A stretch of 64,000 nt of DNA, from the NCBI RefSeq assembly GCF_029023825.1, contig NZ_CP118957.1, positions 577,501 through 641,500 on the forward strand, given 5' to 3'. This document shows positions 60,464-64,000 of the stretch, in pieces. The notes under the pieces are model-generated. The model was given only the letters and a program-made list of their open reading frames with translations, was not told the origin of the DNA and made no database searches. Both the position numbers and the translations under genes were made by a program. Source of the DNA: Enterococcus saccharolyticus subsp. saccharolyticus (GTDB lineage Bacteria > Bacillota > Bacilli > Lactobacillales > Enterococcaceae). The first letter of the stretch is position 1. Each line of letters starts with the position of its first letter.

Positions 60464-61267
60464 TTAAAATTTGCCACCGCCGCCGCCAAATGTGCCGCCA
60501 CCGGTTGAATGCGTAGTACTGCCACCACCGCCACCAGAACCACCACCGCTAGATGTGTTGCGGGGAATTCTTCGAGTAGTGACAAAAGAATTGGTTAATC
60601 GATCTTCTTTTTGACTTAATTTTAAAGAAGACTTTTCATTATAGGGATAGCGATAGCCGCCCATTTTTAGTTGGTATTTTGATTTAATTACGAAGAAGAA
60701 AATCGCACTAAGAATAGTTGCTGCTAGTAACGCGAAAAAAGCTTCCCAAACAGTTAATGCTTTGTAGTACGTAATTTTCCCTGTTTCACGATCAATGCGA
60801 TAGTGTCCTTTAGGAACGCCATCAGAAACATATTGACTAGCTTCGACCAAGTAATTTTGCGCTGCTTTAAAATAATTTCCAGCTGAAAGAGATTCTTGAA
60901 TCGATTCTTTCATACTGTTAATCCGTCGATCGTTTAAATAATCAATCATATTCCCCGATGTTGAAATGTGGTAGTCACGATAGGACATATTAACCATTAA
61001 TGCCATACCATTATTATCGATGCCCACTTTATCTTTTAAATATAAATCAGTAAATTCTTCTGGGTCACTGTAACTTTGGTTCGTTGTTAAAATAAATACT
61101 TCACCTTTAATTTTGTTGTTTAATTCTTCGGCAAGTTGATTTAATTCTTGAATTTCCTGTTCGGTAAATAGTCCAGCTTCGTCATTGACCGCATCGGCTG
61201 CATACGCAGGTGCGGCAAAAACAAATAATCCCAAAAAGAGCGTAAAAAGATAGGCAAATTTTTTCAT
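60464..61267 (-). CDS. TPM domain protein, exported (YdjH-like)
   Basis: This is a 267-residue protein. It has a signal peptide (1-23, ending APAYAADAV), a TPM/Rossmann-like phosphatase-fold domain (about 25-150, VNDEAGLFTEQEIQELNQLAEELN), one membrane helix (about 172-193) and a cytoplasmic tail ending in a Gly/Ser-rich segment. TPM proteins have phosphatase activity in some cases and help membrane-protein repair in others. It overlaps the zinc-ribbon gene by 4 nt (ATGA). The trio with the next two genes matches B. subtilis ydjG-ydjH-ydjI. Confidence 0.85.
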   Translation of the reverse strand: MKKFAYLFTLFLGLFVFAAPAYAADAVNDEAGLFTEQEIQELNQLAEELNNKIKGEVFILTTNQSYSDPEEFTDLYLKDKVGIDNNGMALMVNMSYRDYHISTSGNMIDYLNDRRINSMKESIQESLSAGNYFKAAQNYLVEASQYVSDGVPKGHYRIDRETGKITYYKALTVWEAFFALLAATILSAIFFFVIKSKYQLKMGGYRYPYNEKSSLKLSQKEDRLTNSFVTTRRIPRNTSSGGGSGGGGGSTTHSTGGGTFGGGGGKF

Positions 61268-62352
61268 AACAGATACCCCACAATCATAAAGAGAGCTGCT
61301 AAGACGGCAAAAATGCCGGCTGTTGTGAATCCCAACTTTTTATAACTAATTGGCAAGACGCCGCTGACTTTTCCAGTTTGTCCATTCATTGCGTAATAGA
61401 AGACTTTTTTCGAATGGTCATTGCTACGATAAGTGACTAACCAAACGGGTAGTAAAACATATTGATTATCTTCTTTTGTTAATTGGAAATTTTGATGATT
61501 TCGTCTAAAACTTGTATAGCCGCTCACCGAATTGCTCAATAGTTTTTCTCCATAATTGGCTAACTCATTGCGAACAGATGATTGAATATCAGGGTATTCA
61601 ATATCACGTTTTTCTGCTTGGAAACCCGCCAGGTATTGATTTTTAAATTCAACGGCTTTATCTAGTTGGAATGGTTGCACGCCTTCAACCATTTTTTGTT
61701 GTGTGTTTTTAGATAACGCATTTTTAATTAATTCTCTAAAGGCTAATTTCCCTTTGCGATTGACATCATATTGCTTGGTTTCGGTGTATTCTAAGTCACC
61801 GACACGCCAAACACGAATCGAAGTACCCGTTCCAGAAATTTCGCCATCAGCTTCTGCATCGACTGCCCAATAAGGGAAATAGACACCAGTTAGTTTTTCC
61901 ACTTGATCTTTATTGAAGAAGGCGCGAGGAACGAACCATTTTTTTTGTGCCCACTTTAAGAAATTCTCCGTTGCGACTTCTTTTTCCACTGCAAAAGGCA
62001 ACACTTTATTTGGTAAAAATTTCCCACTAAGCCGACCGGAAAGGACAACAGGATTATGACAGAAATAGCAATACGTCGCTGCAGTCGTCGAATCGGTCAC
62101 TATCTCAGCGCCACAACTAGGGCAGAGAAATAAGTCCATGGTGCTTTCAGCCGTGTCTTCTGATGAATCAGTCAGTGTTTCTGTGACATCAGGTGTATCA
62201 GCTAAACGTGCTTCTTTTTGACTGGCTTCAAAAGCGGTGACTTCTGCTTCTGTGAAGATGCTTAAACAATAGGGACAGTGAAACTTTTGATCGCTTGGAT
62301 CAAAAGTTAACGCACCGTCACAGTTAGGACATTTATGTGTAATGACTTCCAT
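61264..62352 (-). CDS. Zinc-ribbon membrane protein (YdjG-like)
   Basis: This is a 362-residue protein with two zinc ribbons at the start, CPNCDGALTFDPSDQKFHCPYC (9-30) and CPSCGAEIVTDSTTAATYCYFC (about 78-99), a long middle domain with FPYWAVDAEADGEISG, and a C-terminal membrane helix (about 340-360). It is the YdjG type. Genes of this kind neighbour envelope-stress proteins such as PspA. It is coupled by overlap to the TPM gene. Confidence 0.85.
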   Translation of the reverse strand: MEVITHKCPNCDGALTFDPSDQKFHCPYCLSIFTEAEVTAFEASQKEARLADTPDVTETLTDSSEDTAESTMDLFLCPSCGAEIVTDSTTAATYCYFCHNPVVLSGRLSGKFLPNKVLPFAVEKEVATENFLKWAQKKWFVPRAFFNKDQVEKLTGVYFPYWAVDAEADGEISGTGTSIRVWRVGDLEYTETKQYDVNRKGKLAFRELIKNALSKNTQQKMVEGVQPFQLDKAVEFKNQYLAGFQAEKRDIEYPDIQSSVRNELANYGEKLLSNSVSGYTSFRRNHQNFQLTKEDNQYVLLPVWLVTYRSNDHSKKVFYYAMNGQTGKVSGVLPISYKKLGFTTAGIFAVLAALFMIVGYLL

Positions 62353-62370
62353 ACCAATAACCTCCTAAAT

Positions 62371-63591
62371 TTAGATTGGTACTCCTTGGAATGGTTTGCC
62401 GCATTCTGGACAGAATTTTGGTACACCGTTTGCTAAATCAATAACCGCATCACAAGAAGAACATTTCATTTTGATACTTGCACCTTTGGCTTCAGGTTTT
62501 GCTGTTCCACAGTTGCTACAGAATTTACCTGTGTTTTCTGTACCACAATCAGGACAGGTCCACGTATTTTCTTGTTTGGCTGCTTGTTGCTGTTGCATTT
62601 GTTGTTGGTTGGTTTGAGATGCTTGATTAAAGAAACCACCTGCCGCATTCATACCAACGCCCATACCCATGAAACTTTGTGCAGCACCACCAGGATTATT
62701 ACCAGCAGCTTCCATGCCTTTAGCGATAGAGCCTTGAACGAATCCTTCACGAATATTGGCATCACCTAACATTGCTCCTTGGTTGCGCATGTTAATTAAT
62801 TTCACTGAATCGTCAGTATACGAAATACTTGCCACAGCGACAGAAACAATTTCCATGCCACGTAATTCACGCCAACTATCATCTAACACATCACTCATGT
62901 ATTTGCTTAGTTCCATGCTTTTTGATGGAACATAAGAAATCCGTTCGCCGTCTGCCGACATTTTGTTAATCGTTGCTTGGAGTGCTGTCAAAAATTCAGC
63001 CAGATATTGCTCGTTAATATCGTCGATTTCCACTTGTGTTTTATTGCGAGGAATTGCATTTGTATAAAATAAAATAGGGTCGCTCACTTTGATTGAGTAG
63101 GTTCCGTGTGTGCGTAAAAATAGTTCTGCATTATAAAAATTATCAAAATAATTTATCGGAGAAGATGTCCCAAAACGAATACCTTTGATTTCTTGTAAAT
63201 TAATGTAAAAGACTTGTTGTTTCTGAGGTGTCACGCCACCAAATTTAAAACGGTCAAATGTTTCAGCAATCGCTGCTTTGAGTGAACCGTTAAACATGGA
63301 AGGAGCGGAATTGTTTTGTACTGTGTAGTAACCTTCTTCTGCTGTATAATCGATAATTTTTCCACCATCAACTAAAAGCATCATCATATTTGGATACACA
63401 TGTACAACTGAACCATCTGTAATGACGTCGTCTGTTCCTTTGCGGTTTGACCCGCGTTTGCTATCTTTTCTAACTTTGACACCTTTTGTCATGACGGTTG
63501 TGTCACTCATATTGTCCGGTTCGATGATCTCTAGCCATTGGTCAGCAAGTCCGCCGCCAATTGTACTTGTTGCTGCTTTAATTAATCCCAT
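62371..63591 (-). CDS. SPFH domain protein with zinc ribbons (YdjI-like)
   Basis: This is a 406-residue protein. An SPFH/virion-core-like domain (about 1-290; LIKAATSTIGGGLADQWLEIIEPD) is followed by a Gly/Gln/Met-rich linker and two zinc ribbons, WTCPDCGTENTGKFCSNCG and MKCSSCDAVIDL...CPECGKPF. The ATG at 63591 follows AAAGGAGG; the extension to 63633 is not supported. SPFH proteins organise membrane regions. It is the first gene of the three-gene operon; an extended -10 (TGGTATAAT) lies at about 63645-63653 on the minus strand. Confidence 0.87.
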   Translation of the reverse strand: MGLIKAATSTIGGGLADQWLEIIEPDNMSDTTVMTKGVKVRKDSKRGSNRKGTDDVITDGSVVHVYPNMMMLLVDGGKIIDYTAEEGYYTVQNNSAPSMFNGSLKAAIAETFDRFKFGGVTPQKQQVFYINLQEIKGIRFGTSSPINYFDNFYNAELFLRTHGTYSIKVSDPILFYTNAIPRNKTQVEIDDINEQYLAEFLTALQATINKMSADGERISYVPSKSMELSKYMSDVLDDSWRELRGMEIVSVAVASISYTDDSVKLINMRNQGAMLGDANIREGFVQGSIAKGMEAAGNNPGGAAQSFMGMGVGMNAAGGFFNQASQTNQQQMQQQQAAKQENTWTCPDCGTENTGKFCSNCGTAKPEAKGASIKMKCSSCDAVIDLANGVPKFCPECGKPFQGVPI

Positions 63592-63784
63592 GATGTTTCC
63601 TCCTTTAGTGAGTTGAAAATTGTTATTAAACATCTACAATCAAATTATACCACAAGATGAATTATTTCATGTATCCGCCGTAAGTCGTAAAAAAAGTTGA
63701 TGAGAGTTCCTTCGAGTTGGTAGTTTTTTTTGCAAAAGTTTCGTATAATGATAGATAGCGAATTTTGAAAAGAGGTGGGCAAGT

Positions 63785-64000
63785 TTGGCATATCAAGCAC
63801 TTTATCGCGTCTGGCGTTCACAACGCTTTGAGGATGTTGTCGGGCAACAAGCGATTACCCAAACGTTGAAAAATGCGATTATCCAAAATCAGATTTCTCA
63901 CGCCTATTTATTTACGGGCCCACGAGGAACAGGAAAGACCAGTGCCGCAAAAATTCTTGCCAAAGCAGTCAATTGTCCGCATAGTCAAGACGGTGAACCA
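63785..64000 (+). CDS. dnaX: DNA polymerase III gamma/tau subunit, 5' part
   Basis: The first 72 codons of dnaX are present. Family features are the opening YQALYRVWRSQRFEDVVGQ and Walker A GPRGTGKTSAAKILAK in the AAA+ clamp-loader domain. The TTG start at 63785 follows AGAGGTGGG. A TATAAT is at 63744-63749. The rest lies beyond the window, so the usual frameshift for gamma and the partner recR cannot be checked. Confidence 0.95.
   Translation, partial: MAYQALYRVWRSQRFEDVVGQQAITQTLKNAIIQNQISHAYLFTGPRGTGKTSAAKILAKAVNCPHSQDGEP

Noticed and set aside
1-64000. CRISPR arrays, rRNA genes or prophage structural genes
   Set aside because: No regularly spaced repeats, cas genes, rRNA sequence or phage morphogenesis genes were seen.

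Overview
The window is chromosomal DNA of a low-GC Firmicute, most likely Enterococcus or a close relative in the Lactobacillales. The basis is the ribosomal/secretion block rpmG-secE-nusG-rplK-rplA-rplJ-rplL with an L10 leader, an LPXTG surface protein with FIVAR repeats, the spxH-CYTH-relQ-nadK-rluD-mgtE block, a preQ1-controlled queT, and recurrent GAGGC-type bidirectional terminators. I cannot fix the species from sequence alone.

Layout. 1-4.8 kb: a broken HAD phosphatase, tRNA-Thr, ohr, a Crp/Fnr regulator, an ECF-type sigma/anti-sigma pair and a C39-like peptidase. 4.8-7.3 kb: an IS1182-family and an IS200-type element lying between the two arms of what looks like one split terminator. 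7.3-12.5 kb: stress and (p)ppGpp/NAD/Mg genes. 12.5-21 kb: a decayed glycoprotein/N-glycan degradation locus (GH92, GH38, GH29, GH20, glycosylasparaginase, every one carrying a lesion), interleaved with a possible toxin/immunity remnant, a CHY zinc protein and a BirA-controlled bioY, then cutC. 21-28 kb: rlmA, the LPXTG protein, trmL, a histidine phosphatase and recD2. 28-41.6 kb: a defence island holding an OLD nuclease/UvrD helicase pair (Gabija-like) divergent from a four-gene operon of type III mod, res, a ParB-like protein and an SNF2-like helicase. 41.6-44.7 kb: a lipid kinase, a structured RNA candidate, a small membrane protein, queT and a CBS/ACT protein. 44.8-52.4 kb: rpmG/secE/nusG, serine dehydratase, ribokinase, a lipoprotein hydrolase, and rplK-rplA and rplJ-rplL with their leaders. 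52.4-64 kb: DUF1810, DUF59, ilvD, a truncated ABC permease, a cellobiose-type PTS EIIC with a GH1 enzyme, branched-chain aminotransferase, a ydjI/ydjG/ydjH-like operon and the start of dnaX.

The most interesting parts are these. (1) The mod-res-ParB-SNF2 operon has overlapping genes and a G8 tract inside mod. (2) The whole defence island sits between the two complementary arms of the recD2/dagK terminator. (3) At three loci two head-to-head genes have both lost their 5' ends at a single junction. (4) Several gene-free intervals have a promoter, hairpins and a terminator and look like small RNAs; one of them lies behind a perfect CodY box.
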